Positions 7,953 to 17,664 are shown, numbered from the stretch's first letter. The stretch: 49,237 nucleotides of DNA from CAYONZ01 sp964405465 (GCA_964405465.1 CAYONZ010000025.1:1-49237), one strand, 5' to 3'. Notes: generated from the sequence alone by a model not told the origin. Program-made: numbers and translations.

Positions 7953-9389
7953 ATGCCAACCTCAAGACAAAATCAAATAAACATTAGTTATTTTGACCTC
8001 ATCATCAAAAATGCAAACGCGATCGTCTCAGACAGTGCATTCGAAGCGGCGACGAAAGTTTCCCCTCACTTTTCCGCGACTCAAAATACTGAAAGAATTT
8101 TTGACGAGGACCCATCACTTCATGAAGAACTTTGCGACATCGGCATCATTGGCAATAAGATTGCGGCCGTTGGCAACCTGCAAAGTGCAGAGGGAAAAAT
8201 TGTCATCGATGCTAGAGGCTTAACGATTCTCCCTGGAGTCATTGATTCTCAAGTGCATTTCCGTGAGCCTGGTCTAACACATAAAGAGGATCTTTATACA
8301 GGAACGCTGTCTGCGATTTTAGGCGGAGTGACCGCGGTGTTTGAAATGCCCAACACCAAACCGGCGACACTTACTTCGCAAGACATTCGCGACAAAATCA
8401 AACTTGCAGAAAACCGAGCTTGGTGTCACTACGGTTTTTTTGTTGGAGCGGCAAAAGAAAATATTGAAACACTAGGCGCAACCGAACTCATCGACGGCTG
8501 CGTGGGAGTGAAAATATTTATGGGTAGCTCGACTGGAAGCCTTTTGGTTTCAAGCGACGATGACCTCTTACAAGTTCTGAAAAACGGTAAACGCCGAGTG
8601 GCGATACATGCTGAAGATGAAGACCGCATGATTGAACGCAAGTCTCTCCTCGCCAATGATCCACATGTGGCCATGCACCCCGTGTGGAGAGATGAAACTT
8701 CAGCACTTAGAGCAACAGAAAGAATCATTCGTCTCGCCAAACAATGCGGGCGCCCAGTTCACATTCTTCACGTTACAACTGCAGAAGAGATGGAGTTTTT
8801 AGCAAAGCAAAAGCAAGTGGCCACAGTCGAAGTTACACCACAACATCTCACCTTGGCCGCTCCAGAATGTTATGAAAAACTCGGAACCCTGGCACAGATG
8901 AATCCTCCTATTCGCGATGCCCGCCATCGCGAAGCCTTGTGGCAAGGTATTCACAATGGAACGGTCACAGTCATTGGAACTGACCACGCACCACATACTC
9001 TTGAAGAAAAAAATCGACCTTACCCGCAAAGTCCATCGGGGATGCCTGGTGTTCAAACACTTGTTCCGATCATGCTCAACCATGTTGCACAGAAAAAATT
9101 GAAGCTAACCAAGCTTGTTGAACTCATATGTCGAAATCCGGGTAGACTCTATGGGTATACCAATAAAGGCGAAATTCGAGTCGGATTCGATGCCGACCTC
9201 ACGATTGTCGATACTAAAAAAGAATGGACCATCCATCACACGGACATGGCCACCAAATCTGGCTGGACCCCCTACGATGGAGAAAAAGTCATTGGCAAAG
9301 TCACACACACTGTTGTGGACGGAAATCTTGTGATGGCGGAAGGCAAACCAGTCGGTCAACCCATTGGAAAACAAATTTTATTTAGTTGA
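7953..9389 (+). CDS. pyrC: dihydroorotase (PyrC, class I / amidohydrolase)
   Basis: Pyrimidine biosynthesis enzyme that cyclises N-carbamoyl-aspartate to dihydroorotate. Amidohydrolase landmarks: D-S-Q-V-H-F-R-E-P at 98-106, Lys187 in GVKIFMG (the carboxylated metal-bridging lysine), His219 in AIHAED, His270/His273 in VHILH, and D344-H-A-P-H in the metal/catalytic loop. The first His of the usual HxH pair is Gln100, a variant I recall from some dihydroorotase subfamilies. A segment of about 40 residues (about 28-60) is inserted between the first beta strand and the CDIGIIGNKI strand. Start supported by GGAGG four bases before the ATG. Allantoinase or a hydantoinase is a less likely alternative. 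Confidence 0.85.
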   Translation: MPTSRQNQINISYFDLIIKNANAIVSDSAFEAATKVSPHFSATQNTERIFDEDPSLHEELCDIGIIGNKIAAVGNLQSAEGKIVIDARGLTILPGVIDSQVHFREPGLTHKEDLYTGTLSAILGGVTAVFEMPNTKPATLTSQDIRDKIKLAENRAWCHYGFFVGAAKENIETLGATELIDGCVGVKIFMGSSTGSLLVSSDDDLLQVLKNGKRRVAIHAEDEDRMIERKSLLANDPHVAMHPVWRDETSALRATERIIRLAKQCGRPVHILHVTTAEEMEFLAKQKQVATVEVTPQHLTLAAPECYEKLGTLAQMNPPIRDARHREALWQGIHNGTVTVIGTDHAPHTLEEKNRPYPQSPSGMPGVQTLVPIMLNHVAQKKLKLTKLVELICRNPGRLYGYTNKGEIRVGFDADLTIVDTKKEWTIHHTDMATKSGWTPYDGEKVIGKVTHTVVDGNLVMAEGKPVGQPIGKQILFS

Positions 9390-9424
9390 AAATTAGCTCA
9401 GCGCACTCAAATTTGAGTCGACAA

Positions 9425-9952
9425 TCACATCGCGTGTTCGGCCTCACAGTTGCGCACTAGCTGCACTTCTCCTGCAGGACCAATTCCTTGATGAGCCCTG
9501 AGAACACTTGGAGAATCGCAACTCAGCTCGACAACAGCCACTTCTACCGAGAAACTGCCTCGATCACATAAAGTCTGCCCCTGGCTAAGCACATGCCCAT
9601 TTGGCAAGATCAACTCCCAATTCAGCCCGATTCCAGTTTGATCGGCGCCACAGATTCCCAAGACATGTTCACGAGGGGACAGCCGTGCATTCACACTGAG
9701 TTGTGGTTGAGGAAACAATACCCGAACTTGCGCCTCAACTGGGTCAATCACAGTAACTGGCAAACCTGCGTCCTGTTGATCTGTCGTATTCTTTCCGCCC
9801 ATATTGGTCGCAGATTCCACCCCGGGATGAACTGGAGCCGCACAATTTTGAAATTGCAGAATCATAACGATCATCGAAAAACCAATCACGGAAAGACCTC
9901 GCCATTTACGCCAGTTTCTTATTTTTGGGTTTGAATTATTCGATGAATTCAA
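9425..9952 (-). CDS. putative lipoprotein
   Basis: A 175-residue protein starting at TTG 9952, with a perfect AGGAGG six bases upstream. A basic N-terminus (KIRNWRKWR) and hydrophobic core (LSVIGFSMIVMILQFQNC) end in a lipobox-like F-Q-N-C, a form I associate with Bdellovibrio lipoproteins. The mature part has four further cysteines (in GICGADQ, TLCDRG, LSCDSP, RNCEAE), consistent with a disulphide-bonded periplasmic or surface domain. No family recognised. Confidence 0.7.
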   Translation of the reverse strand: MNSSNNSNPKIRNWRKWRGLSVIGFSMIVMILQFQNCAAPVHPGVESATNMGGKNTTDQQDAGLPVTVIDPVEAQVRVLFPQPQLSVNARLSPREHVLGICGADQTGIGLNWELILPNGHVLSQGQTLCDRGSFSVEVAVVELSCDSPSVLRAHQGIGPAGEVQLVRNCEAEHAM

Positions 9953-10246
9953 GACAGTCCTCCTGGGTTTGGTGATCTTGTAGTCAAATTCAATTGCGAC
10001 TGCTGCTATCCAAAATCACCAGTTCACATTGAACTCATCGGACGATTAGATATCGAACTAGACCTTTATCTAGGATCAAGATTCAGAAAGACTCACCTCT
10101 GCCATTAATTTTGACAAAAAAAATGAAAATGTCTCGCTGGTTCGGTCAAAAAGCCGTCCACATTCTCCAATTTCCTCAAATTCTAAAGACGAGACAATGG
10201 CTTCAGTGAAAGTCGCAAAATCTCTGTCTCATTTTGAAACAAAAAA
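9953..10246. other. intergenic region without recognised gene
   Basis: Upstream of the 9952 lipoprotein start. Contains a small CTAGA/TCTAG hairpin near 10061-10076 and no convincing coding frame; only the terminator at its right end is clear. Confidence 0.4.
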
Positions 10247-10280
10247 AGCAGGAGCTCTGGAAGCTCCTGCTTTCATTTTT
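10240..10280 (-). terminator. intrinsic terminator, bidirectional
   Basis: A 10-bp perfect stem (10247-10256 with 10262-10271) around a 5-nt loop. It is followed on the minus strand by seven T and on the plus strand by TTCATTTTT. It lies about 50 bp past the stop of the metalloprotease gene. Confidence 0.85.
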
Positions 10281-10326
10281 CACTCATCTATTGGCCGCTC
10301 AACCTTAGTTGCCGCCCGACTTAGGG

Positions 10327-13300
10327 TCATTTGGCCTCTGGCAAAAGCGCAAGCATGGTTAAGAAGTAGGACTCATTTCCGAGTTCACCGTTAACAAGTC
10401 CAGTGATCAAATCATCACTCAATCCACTCAACAGTCGCGTGACCTCTTTCTTTTGTTTCTGTACCTCGGAGGCTCCTCCAGCGATGATGCGCTTAAGTTT
10501 CACAATTCGAATCATCTGATTGGCTACCGTATTTTCCTTCAAGGCGAGATAAACTGTCGCCCCTGCTTCTAGTCGCTCATAGTTCTTCATGGAGCGACCA
10601 TTGTTAGGTATAGTACGAAACACCGAGAACTCTGCCAGCGCCTGTTGTGAACCAGGCATATCCAGCTTGTTCGGCAAATACTTCGTGACCGCTTTGAGAA
10701 GCTGCGCTTGCAAAAGTGTTCCATCTGCAGGAAGTTCAAGATTCCTCCGAGCCGAAGTGCTCAACGAGGCAGGCAAGAATGTCGCCCCTTGAGTGTAGCT
10801 GGCAAGAAAACTTTGTTGCTGTCCAGATTGATCAGCAAATGTGAACTTACCCACAAATCGGTCAAAGAGAGAATCAATCAAAGTCTTCTTAAGCAGGGCA
10901 CTCATCGCAACCGGCTCAGTTCCGGCAGTCGCAATCGGAGTTTGAAAATCAAGCATATTGTTCAAAGTCTTATCATCACTCAGCGAGCCTGTACTTCGGC
11001 GCAAAATCGTCTCAATTGCAGCAAGCTTGTCAACCCAGACTCCCCGAATATCAATTTGATCGATATATGGATTGTGGTTATTCGGATCCTTTTTAGACAA
11101 AAGATGTTTACCTACCTCTGTCACCACTTCATATTTTTCGTTCAGGCGGTCCGCGATATCAGCACAACGAACAGCCGAAGCATCAAGATCAGCAATCGGG
11201 ACAAGTACGGCCTCTGACAAATCCGTCGCCTCTTTACTTTTGATGACACAACTTCGATCTGGCTCGCGAAGCACCGAATTCATAAGCTGACCAATTTCAA
11301 CTACTGCTTTTTTGTAATCCACTAGAAAATCAATTGTGTTCCATTCGGCGGCATCTTCAGGAACCAGAGATCGGATGTAGTCATATCGCTCCAATACCTG
11401 TCGCAGATTCGCAAAGGTACCCTTGACTCTGGCGAGGTAAGCTCCGTCACCCAACAAGCTGAAGTTACGAGCTCCATGTCTGAAATTGCGAAGCTTGTAG
11501 TAGCCAAGATAGTTCTTTTCAATCTGATGGTGAACGATTTCTGAAATCGTAGTGCCTTCATCAAACATCTTACAATTCGGATTGGCGCCGACGTGTTCAT
11601 CTGTACAAAAGTCAAAGGAACGAAGTCCAGCCTTGGTTGCCTTTGCTTGCGATTCTACATCCGCAATTGCTTTTCCCTCAGGAACAACAATGAGCTTACC
11701 TTCGATGTCTTCAACCTGCCGGGTGTATCCGAAGCGTAATGCTGCAACATCGTATTTGCCCAAAACCGGAAGCGTATTGAGATCGCTAAAACCATAGTCC
11801 ATAACAGAGCTATATGGAATCTCACGATTAATTCCCATCGCCTCAAGTTCATTCTTTGAATAAAAATTCGCTTTGTCTTCTGAGCCAGCAAAATTATGGC
11901 GTAAGCCAAGATTGTGCCCCATCTCGTGAATCAAAGTTGGAATCCACACTACTGGTATGACCGCATCCAAAATTTTCGCTTTCTTATCGGCACTCAAATT
12001 TTCCCAAGGTTCAAGTTCCCCATCAGGAATTCCAGCAAGTGAGCCTGCCACAGCAGATTGAAAATCAATCAACTCGGCAGGATAGTTACAATGCTTGGCC
12101 AATGCTCCAAGCCGATTTGACAATGTGAACTCGGTATCTGTATGTGCGGTTCGATTCAATAAATCGCGTCGAATCTTCTCAAGCGTTGACGCTCGCACTT
12201 GAGGAGCTGTTTTAATCGGCGCAATACTTTTTGCAGCGACCGCCAGACTTTCTCCAGACGCCTCTTCAAACGCCTCATCGTGAGAGCTCGCAGCCCGAAT
12301 CTCATCAAGACTCAAACCAAGATCACCCAAAGATTTGAACATTTTCTCGGTACGCGATTTCATGTCTTGTTGTTCAATTGCTGTCACCAAATTCGGAGTT
12401 ACCTTGACCGCCTTCGCAGCTGCCTCGGCTCTTTGTTCACGAATTTCTTCATAGGTCGTGGCAATAAACTTCTTTATTGTCCCAAGATACATCACCACGC
12501 GGCCACTCACGATTTCTCCGGTCTGTGGATTTGCCACTGTCGGACCGTAACCAATAACGTTACTAGCAACTGGATCCTCAACCATCACGATCATAGAATT
12601 ACGAATGTCGCCGGCCTCACGACTTTCTGGGTCGCGGAGACTCAATCGAAAACCAGCTCCTGACTGTTCGAGTCCCTTGTTCAAGCGATTGAAAACTTCA
12701 AATGTCGAGTCCCTAAGACCTTTGTTTTCTTCTTTTTTAAACTCGTCACTCAAGTAGTACACGACTTCTTTACGAGCAGGGCTCCAACGATTCATAAACA
12801 TTTTTTGGCTATTCACTGTGTCTCGATTGTCGACATCAAGTTTGAACTGTTCCGTTGTAAAGAAGCCAAAGGTATTTTCATCCGATGGAGGGTACTCGAC
12901 AGCCTTGTATCCATTCGAGGTAAGGCTCGACAACTTCATCAACGAATAGTGATAGACAACATTTACCGTTGCATCCGACAGATGCTCGGCAAACTCCATA
13001 CATTCAAGATCAACGTTGAATGTGCGCTCTATCTGGATATTTAATCCGTCAGGCGATACTTCGTATCCCTTTAAATGCGACGATACAGGCTTATAGCATG
13101 AACTTCCAAAAACCTCGTCAAGTTCGATTGGCAAAATACTGGTCTCCGTTATTTTGGTGTCTTGAAACGCCAACTTTACTTTGTCTTTTTTGTCCCAAGG
13201 CAGCTCGGTGTTCTCTTCTTCCTTGTTGGTACAAGCACCCAGACGATCTTGAGCGCAACGGTAGGAAACGTAAGTCGCGGGAATTTCTAACACCGTTTTG

Positions 13301-13602
13301 TTATTAGTGTCATTACCTTGAAACCTTGAGTCCTGTTCAACTTCGAACACGCGCAAGGCATTTTCAGTATAGGCTAGCTTGACAACCTTTTGATCACCCA
13401 TCCAATAGGGACGAGCAACATCAGAGCTTCGGCTTGCATTTTTGTAGGATGGAACATAGATATACTGTGCATCAGTATCGATCTCAGCTTTATCCATCAC
13501 CTTCTCTTTGTACTCGTACTTGTATGGTACTTCTTTTGTACAGCTCACAAGCAGGCCTGCAAGTGACATACTCCCCAGTAACATTAGCCTCATGATCCTC
13601 AT
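10327..13602 (-). CDS. large zinc metalloprotease lipoprotein (metzincin-like)
   Basis: A 1091-residue exported protein. The N-terminus is a lipoprotein signal peptide (LLGSMSLAGLLVSC, Cys about 21). The zinc site H-E-M-G-H-N-L-G-L-R-H is at 559-569, the extended HExxHxxGxxH of metzincins, with a plausible Met-turn S-V-M-D-Y at about 597-601. The layout, with a long N-terminal domain, fits large bacterial zinc-dependent metalloproteases of the DUF5117/DUF4953 type, though that exact family is an inference. ATG 13602 follows AAGGAGGG at seven bases. It is transcribed 30 bp after a beta-barrel-like protein gene and ends at a strong terminator. Likely attached to a membrane, digesting periplasmic or external protein. 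Confidence 0.85.
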   Translation of the reverse strand: MRIMRLMLLGSMSLAGLLVSCTKEVPYKYEYKEKVMDKAEIDTDAQYIYVPSYKNASRSSDVARPYWMGDQKVVKLAYTENALRVFEVEQDSRFQGNDTNNKTVLEIPATYVSYRCAQDRLGACTNKEEENTELPWDKKDKVKLAFQDTKITETSILPIELDEVFGSSCYKPVSSHLKGYEVSPDGLNIQIERTFNVDLECMEFAEHLSDATVNVVYHYSLMKLSSLTSNGYKAVEYPPSDENTFGFFTTEQFKLDVDNRDTVNSQKMFMNRWSPARKEVVYYLSDEFKKEENKGLRDSTFEVFNRLNKGLEQSGAGFRLSLRDPESREAGDIRNSMIVMVEDPVASNVIGYGPTVANPQTGEIVSGRVVMYLGTIKKFIATTYEEIREQRAEAAAKAVKVTPNLVTAIEQQDMKSRTEKMFKSLGDLGLSLDEIRAASSHDEAFEEASGESLAVAAKSIAPIKTAPQVRASTLEKIRRDLLNRTAHTDTEFTLSNRLGALAKHCNYPAELIDFQSAVAGSLAGIPDGELEPWENLSADKKAKILDAVIPVVWIPTLIHEMGHNLGLRHNFAGSEDKANFYSKNELEAMGINREIPYSSVMDYGFSDLNTLPVLGKYDVAALRFGYTRQVEDIEGKLIVVPEGKAIADVESQAKATKAGLRSFDFCTDEHVGANPNCKMFDEGTTISEIVHHQIEKNYLGYYKLRNFRHGARNFSLLGDGAYLARVKGTFANLRQVLERYDYIRSLVPEDAAEWNTIDFLVDYKKAVVEIGQLMNSVLREPDRSCVIKSKEATDLSEAVLVPIADLDASAVRCADIADRLNEKYEVVTEVGKHLLSKKDPNNHNPYIDQIDIRGVWVDKLAAIETILRRSTGSLSDDKTLNNMLDFQTPIATAGTEPVAMSALLKKTLIDSLFDRFVGKFTFADQSGQQQSFLASYTQGATFLPASLSTSARRNLELPADGTLLQAQLLKAVTKYLPNKLDMPGSQQALAEFSVFRTIPNNGRSMKNYERLEAGATVYLALKENTVANQMIRIVKLKRIIAGGASEVQKQKKEVTRLLSGLSDDLITGLVNGELGNESYFLTMLALLPEAK

Positions 13603-13632
13603 CTTTGCTCCCTCCTTGTATGGACAATAATT

Positions 13633-14568
13633 TTAATAACTCAGTGTCATCCCCGCACGTGCCATTGAAGTTTGCGCATTGAAGAACTCAATGTTGCTCT
13701 CACTTCCATCGTATTTATATGCATTTCCAGAATTGCTATGACCAACATAAACACTGAGATGCTTTGAAATCGAAAGCGATAGTTCTTCAGAAAGGCTGAA
13801 AGAATTCTTAATTGTATTGCGATAAGTCCATGCCTCAATTATGTCTCCCTGAAGGCTCAAACTGACTTGCTCACCAAATGCAAACGCCACGTTCAAGGAT
13901 TGGGTCAATTTGTTCTGGATATTCATTTGCCCATCGGCATTCGTGGTAAACTCATGAAAGTACCTCTCTCCTTTACAAGAAAAAAATCCCGATAAAGGTG
14001 CTGCTTCCGCAAAATCAAAGAGAGCTTTCAGGTTGGCCCCAGCACTACCCCGTAGGGTGTCCTTTTCAACGGCTGTCTTGTTCGTGGCAAGCGTCGAAAA
14101 AACACCGCCACCCAATTTGATTGGGCCCATTTCAACTGGAGTGCGCGCAAAAAAGATCTGTGTATTAGCGATGGCAAGATTGTCCCGATTTTCACCAGTG
14201 AGCTCTTTAGAAAGCGCCCCAATTGCCCCAACAACATAGTTTTTATTTATCTTATAAGTTGGGTTTAACATCACACTCAAATCGCCAGACAAGTCATAGT
14301 CACTTTCTGAATGAAGCGATCGATTGGCTTCAAACCCTGCGATCAAGGAAAATTTCGATGGCGCAACTTTGGTCGTAGCAGCCCCTTTTTTATGTAGTTC
14401 TTCGACCAAGATATTCACCGATCCATTTACAGCATTAGAACTGGCATTCGCTGATGCCCCACTTGTCAGAACGGGCTCAGCCCACGAAGGCTCGCAGCAG
14501 GTCACCAGAAAAACTCCTAATCCCAAAACACTCAGAGCTTGAACTATCACTCTACTTTTTTTCATCAC
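13633..14568 (-). CDS. outer-membrane-type protein upstream of the metalloprotease
   Basis: A 311-residue protein with a signal peptide at residues 1-30 (VIVQALSVLGLGVFLVTCCEPSWA). The mature part alternates short amphipathic strands and turns (for example FSLIAGFEANRS, LSVMLNPTYKINKNYVVGAIG, LSLSISKHLSVYVGHS) and ends in A-G-M-T-L-S-Y; a terminal aromatic residue is typical of outer-membrane barrels. A GTG and an ATG lie in tandem at the start, with GGAG upstream of both. Followed after 30 bp by the metalloprotease gene, so co-transcription is likely. Specific family not recognised. Confidence 0.65.
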   Translation of the reverse strand: MMKKSRVIVQALSVLGLGVFLVTCCEPSWAEPVLTSGASANASSNAVNGSVNILVEELHKKGAATTKVAPSKFSLIAGFEANRSLHSESDYDLSGDLSVMLNPTYKINKNYVVGAIGALSKELTGENRDNLAIANTQIFFARTPVEMGPIKLGGGVFSTLATNKTAVEKDTLRGSAGANLKALFDFAEAAPLSGFFSCKGERYFHEFTTNADGQMNIQNKLTQSLNVAFAFGEQVSLSLQGDIIEAWTYRNTIKNSFSLSEELSLSISKHLSVYVGHSNSGNAYKYDGSESNIEFFNAQTSMARAGMTLSY

Positions 14569-14939
14569 TTACCGACTCCACTCTTTCGTTAGGCGTTTAA
14601 TGAATTCACTTTAGGATCATTCGCGGTTTTTCTAGCAACCTTTCTTGAGCCATCCGCTGGAGAGGTGCATTCTCGCACTCGGAGTCTCCGTACTTTCTGA
14701 TAATTCAAGACTTGCGCCATTCTGGTGTTTTCGCTGTTTTGCGAGCTGTATTTTCTTCCAGAAAGACTGGGTTCCTCAAAAACACCAGGCGTGAAGGCTG
14801 TTTCACGCAGTTCGTTGGCATTGACACATGGATGTTGAATTTCGGTGCATGTGAAATTATTTATGAGGAAAATAAAATTAATTGATGAACTACAGACCTA
14901 ATGGCCCTAGGTATATAGACATAAGAAAGACAATAGCGA
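14569..14939. other. divergent intergenic region
   Basis: Separates the minus-strand outer-membrane gene from the uracil-DNA glycosylase. It contains a perfect 7-bp hairpin (14789-14795 with 14802-14808, GCGTGAA/TTCACGC) without a T-run. No coding frame is convincing. Confidence 0.4.
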
Positions 14940-15632
14940 ATGGAGAGTCTCACAAAACTCAATCAAGAAATTCTGAGCTGCACCAGGTGCCCCAGACTTC
15001 TTCACTATTGCCAGAGAGTCGGCGAAGTAAAAAAGAAGGCTTTTCTCAACTGGGATTATCACGCGTTGCCAGTACCTCACTTTGGAGATCCCGCTGCTGA
15101 ACTGCTCGTCGTCGGCCTAGCTCCTGCTGCCCATGGAGCCAACCGCACGGGCCGGATGTTTACCGGAGATCGAAGCGGCGAATGGCTTTATCGTGCCCTT
15201 CACAAACAAGGATTTGCAAATCAGCCATTAAGCGAAAGCATTGGAGATGGTCTTAAACTTAACAACGTTCTTATTACAGCCGTCAACCACTGTGCACCGC
15301 CTGCCAACAAACCCACCCCGGAGGAAATAGATCATTGTCAGCCCTTTCTTCAAAAAGTGTATGACCTCCCCCAGTTCTCGGTCATCATTGCACTCGGCGC
15401 GATCGCCTGGAACGCAGTAATCCATGCCGACTGTGCCAATCCCAAGAGCCGCCTCAAGGAGCAAAGAAAGTACGAACTTAAATTTCAACATGGGAGAGAA
15501 TTAGAACTAGCAAACGGCCGAAATCTAATAGGAAGTTTTCACCCGAGCCAACAAAATACCTTTACCAAAAAACTCACCGAACCCATGTTTGATCAGATAT
15601 TTTCTCGAGCTCACATGCTTCTTAAAAAATAA
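14940..15632 (+). CDS. uracil-DNA glycosylase, family 5 (UDGb type)
   Basis: Base-excision repair glycosylase removing uracil and related deaminated bases from DNA. Diagnostic family-5 motif G-L-A-P-A-A-H-G-A-N-R-T-G-R-M-F-T-G-D at 59-77 and H-P-S-Q-Q-N at about 201-206. Cys14, Cys17, Cys118 and Cys133 are placed as the four [4Fe-4S] ligands of family 4/5 enzymes. Length 230 is normal for the family. The Shine-Dalgarno sequence is weak; the ATG is chosen because Cys14-Cys17 follows closely. Followed by a convergent terminator shared with pstS. Confidence 0.9.
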   Translation: MESLTKLNQEILSCTRCPRLLHYCQRVGEVKKKAFLNWDYHALPVPHFGDPAAELLVVGLAPAAHGANRTGRMFTGDRSGEWLYRALHKQGFANQPLSESIGDGLKLNNVLITAVNHCAPPANKPTPEEIDHCQPFLQKVYDLPQFSVIIALGAIAWNAVIHADCANPKSRLKEQRKYELKFQHGRELELANGRNLIGSFHPSQQNTFTKKLTEPMFDQIFSRAHMLLKK

Positions 15633-15660
15633 AAAACCCACGCTCGACACGTGGGTTTAT
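15628..15660. terminator. convergent bidirectional terminator
   Basis: Stem 15634-15642 with 15650-15658 (AAACCCACG/CGTGGGTTT), loop of 7. It is flanked by A-rich sequence on the left, giving a T-run for the minus-strand pstS gene, and it directly follows the glycosylase stop on the plus strand. Confidence 0.8.
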
Positions 15661-15701
15661 ACTTGATTACGCCCAATATTTAGATCGCTTTTAAATAATT
15701 A

Positions 15702-16727
15702 CTATTTAGTCGAAATGGTCTTGATCTTTTCTTTAACTTTTCCGACCATTGAGGTTGGCAATGGTGCATAGGCCAACTCAGGAGCCATCTTTTGCCCCTT
15801 ATCCATTGCCCAACCTAGAAATTTCACCAGATCATCACCTTTATCTTTCGGCATTTCTTTGTACACCAACAAATAGGTAAACGCAGAAATTGGATAAGAC
15901 TTTGCGCCCTCAGCATTCGTGATCGACACGCGAAAATCTTCTGGCATGGTCTTCAACGCTCCAGCTGCCGCTTCACTTACAGATGCAATACTAGCCGCTA
16001 CAAATTTTCCGGCTTTGTTTTGCACTTCTGCTGTCGTCAATTTTTGTGACTCAGCATAAGTTAACTCAATATAGCCAATCGACCCCGGAGTATTTTTAAT
16101 TGAAGCCGTAACGCCTTCGTTTCCTTTTGCTCCAATTCCAACTGGCCATTTTACGGCCTTACCAGATCCCACTTTTTCTTTCCACGAAGGACTCACCTTA
16201 ACCAAATAGTCAGTGAACACAGAAGTGGTGCCGCTTGAATCTGCACGAAAATTAACTGCAACATCAATATCTGGGAGCTTCAGGTCTTTATTTAGAGCGG
16301 CAATTTTTGCATCATTCCATTTTTTGATATTTCCCATATAGATTTCAGCAATCACATCACCCGTCATCTTAATTGGTTTTTTCAAATCAGGTAGATTGTA
16401 GGCCAACGTCACAGCACCTAGTACTGTTGGTATATGTACCACTGAGGCGGGAGCGTTTTTTAGCTCATCCTCTGTCATCGGAGCATCACTTGCCCCAAAA
16501 TCAACCGTCTTCGCCACCAACTGCTTAATTCCTCCACCACTGCCGATGGACTGATAGTTGATTTCGATGTCAGGATTCACCTTATTGTACTCAAAGAACC
16601 ACTTGGTATAGAGCGGCGTCGGAAATGTAGCCCCTGCTCCGGTGATCAATTTTTTTTCACCCGCGAAGGTGCACAAAGAAAACGCCAAGACCGATACCAA
16701 ACTCGCCAATACACGAACGGCTTTCAT
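15702..16727 (-). CDS. pstS: phosphate ABC transporter substrate-binding protein PstS
   Basis: Periplasmic phosphate-binding protein of 341 residues. Signal peptide at 1-22. The mature N-terminus has the family hallmark G-A-G-A-T-F-P-T-P-L-Y, followed by I-G-S-G-G-G and F-G-A-S-D-A-P-M; later R-A-D-S-S-G-T-T binds phosphate oxygens. AGGAGG lies four bases before ATG 16727. No pstC, pstA, pstB or phoU is adjacent: the upstream gene, 45 bp away on the same strand, is a PHP phosphoesterase. No Pho box could be assigned with confidence. It ends at a strong terminator. Confidence 0.95.
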   Translation of the reverse strand: MKAVRVLASLVSVLAFSLCTFAGEKKLITGAGATFPTPLYTKWFFEYNKVNPDIEINYQSIGSGGGIKQLVAKTVDFGASDAPMTEDELKNAPASVVHIPTVLGAVTLAYNLPDLKKPIKMTGDVIAEIYMGNIKKWNDAKIAALNKDLKLPDIDVAVNFRADSSGTTSVFTDYLVKVSPSWKEKVGSGKAVKWPVGIGAKGNEGVTASIKNTPGSIGYIELTYAESQKLTTAEVQNKAGKFVAASIASVSEAAAGALKTMPEDFRVSITNAEGAKSYPISAFTYLLVYKEMPKDKGDDLVKFLGWAMDKGQKMAPELAYAPLPTSMVGKVKEKIKTISTK

Positions 16728-16772
16728 AGATCCTCCTATAGAACGATTGATTGAAAACTGAACTTAACACCG

Positions 16773-17540
16773 TTAACTAGAAAGGCACGTCAGGTTTTTG
16801 TCAAAGACGGTTTGCCTTTGGAGGGATGGTCCCCGCCACAGAGTGTCGGTTCGACGATCTTGGTAAAAGCGAAAGCTCACCTCTTGTTTCTTAATGGCCT
16901 CGAGAATTGGTCCAACTTTTCGCTCACAATGCAAAATCGTTTTCCAAGATGAGATCTGCGAAGGCGAGTGTAAATCGGAGTTCGCGATCAAAGGCAGACC
17001 GCTGCTTAAGACTTCATCAAATAGGTGAGGGCCACTGGCCACTTCCCAGGCATCAAAACACTCTCGCAACTCCTCGCGCCGGTCCCAAAGATGATATGTC
17101 TGTTTTTCAAACTTACGCGTCGAAACCGGATGAGCTGCGATGGCAAGCCCCCCCTGATCACGAATCAAACGCGTCAGCGTCACCACATCTGCCTCAGCCT
17201 CGATGTACTGACTAACGTCGAGCGCCAGCACATGTGCTGAACGTTGATTCGACAACGAGTTTTTGGTGAGTTCGAAGCCAGAAAGCACAACCATCTTGTA
17301 AACATCCCACGCTCTTTCAGCCTGCTCAGAAATCTCCTCCAGATAGGCATCAAAGTTATGGCGATGCAAAGTGAGCCCAAACAAATTTGCGGCCTTTCCC
17401 ATAGCCGTAGTGCTTTCACAGAGATGATCCGTAATTGCGATCGCACCAAAGCCTCGTTGACCATAGAGATCAACCAACTCTGGAATCGCTAGTTTTCCGT
17501 CGGAGTAATTCGAATGAATATGAAAGTCGGCCCAAAACAT
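16773..17540 (-). CDS. PHP-domain phosphoesterase
   Basis: A 255-residue PHP (polymerase and histidinol phosphatase) domain protein. Metal-site motifs: D-F-H-I-H at 5-9 with S-D-G following, I-T-D-H at 36-39, A-A-H-P near 135, and N-S-D-L-H near 193-197. Related stand-alone PHP proteins hydrolyse small phosphoesters or 5'-phosphate nucleotides. Its stop is 45 bp before the pstS start, so it may share a transcript with pstS. The first ATG precedes the catalytic motif by only four residues and so must be the start. The substrate is unknown. Confidence 0.85.
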   Translation of the reverse strand: MFWADFHIHSNYSDGKLAIPELVDLYGQRGFGAIAITDHLCESTTAMGKAANLFGLTLHRHNFDAYLEEISEQAERAWDVYKMVVLSGFELTKNSLSNQRSAHVLALDVSQYIEAEADVVTLTRLIRDQGGLAIAAHPVSTRKFEKQTYHLWDRREELRECFDAWEVASGPHLFDEVLSSGLPLIANSDLHSPSQISSWKTILHCERKVGPILEAIKKQEVSFRFYQDRRTDTLWRGPSLQRQTVFDKNLTCLSS

Positions 17541-17664
17541 AGCCTAATTCTCAACTTATTTTTAAACCGAATCAGTCAGATCTCGATCAACAAAAGGTCA
17601 GGATTTAGACAAGAGCCCAATCTTCCACACTTGTGAAAATTTTGAAAACAACCGACATTAAGAT

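Noticed and set aside
10197..10394. Plus-strand frame across the metalloprotease terminator
   Set aside because: It runs through the terminator hairpin and into the antisense of the protease gene; a shadow frame.
16728..16772. Pho box upstream of pstS
   Set aside because: The 45-bp gap contains no clear pair of CTGTCAT-like repeats; calling one would be guesswork.
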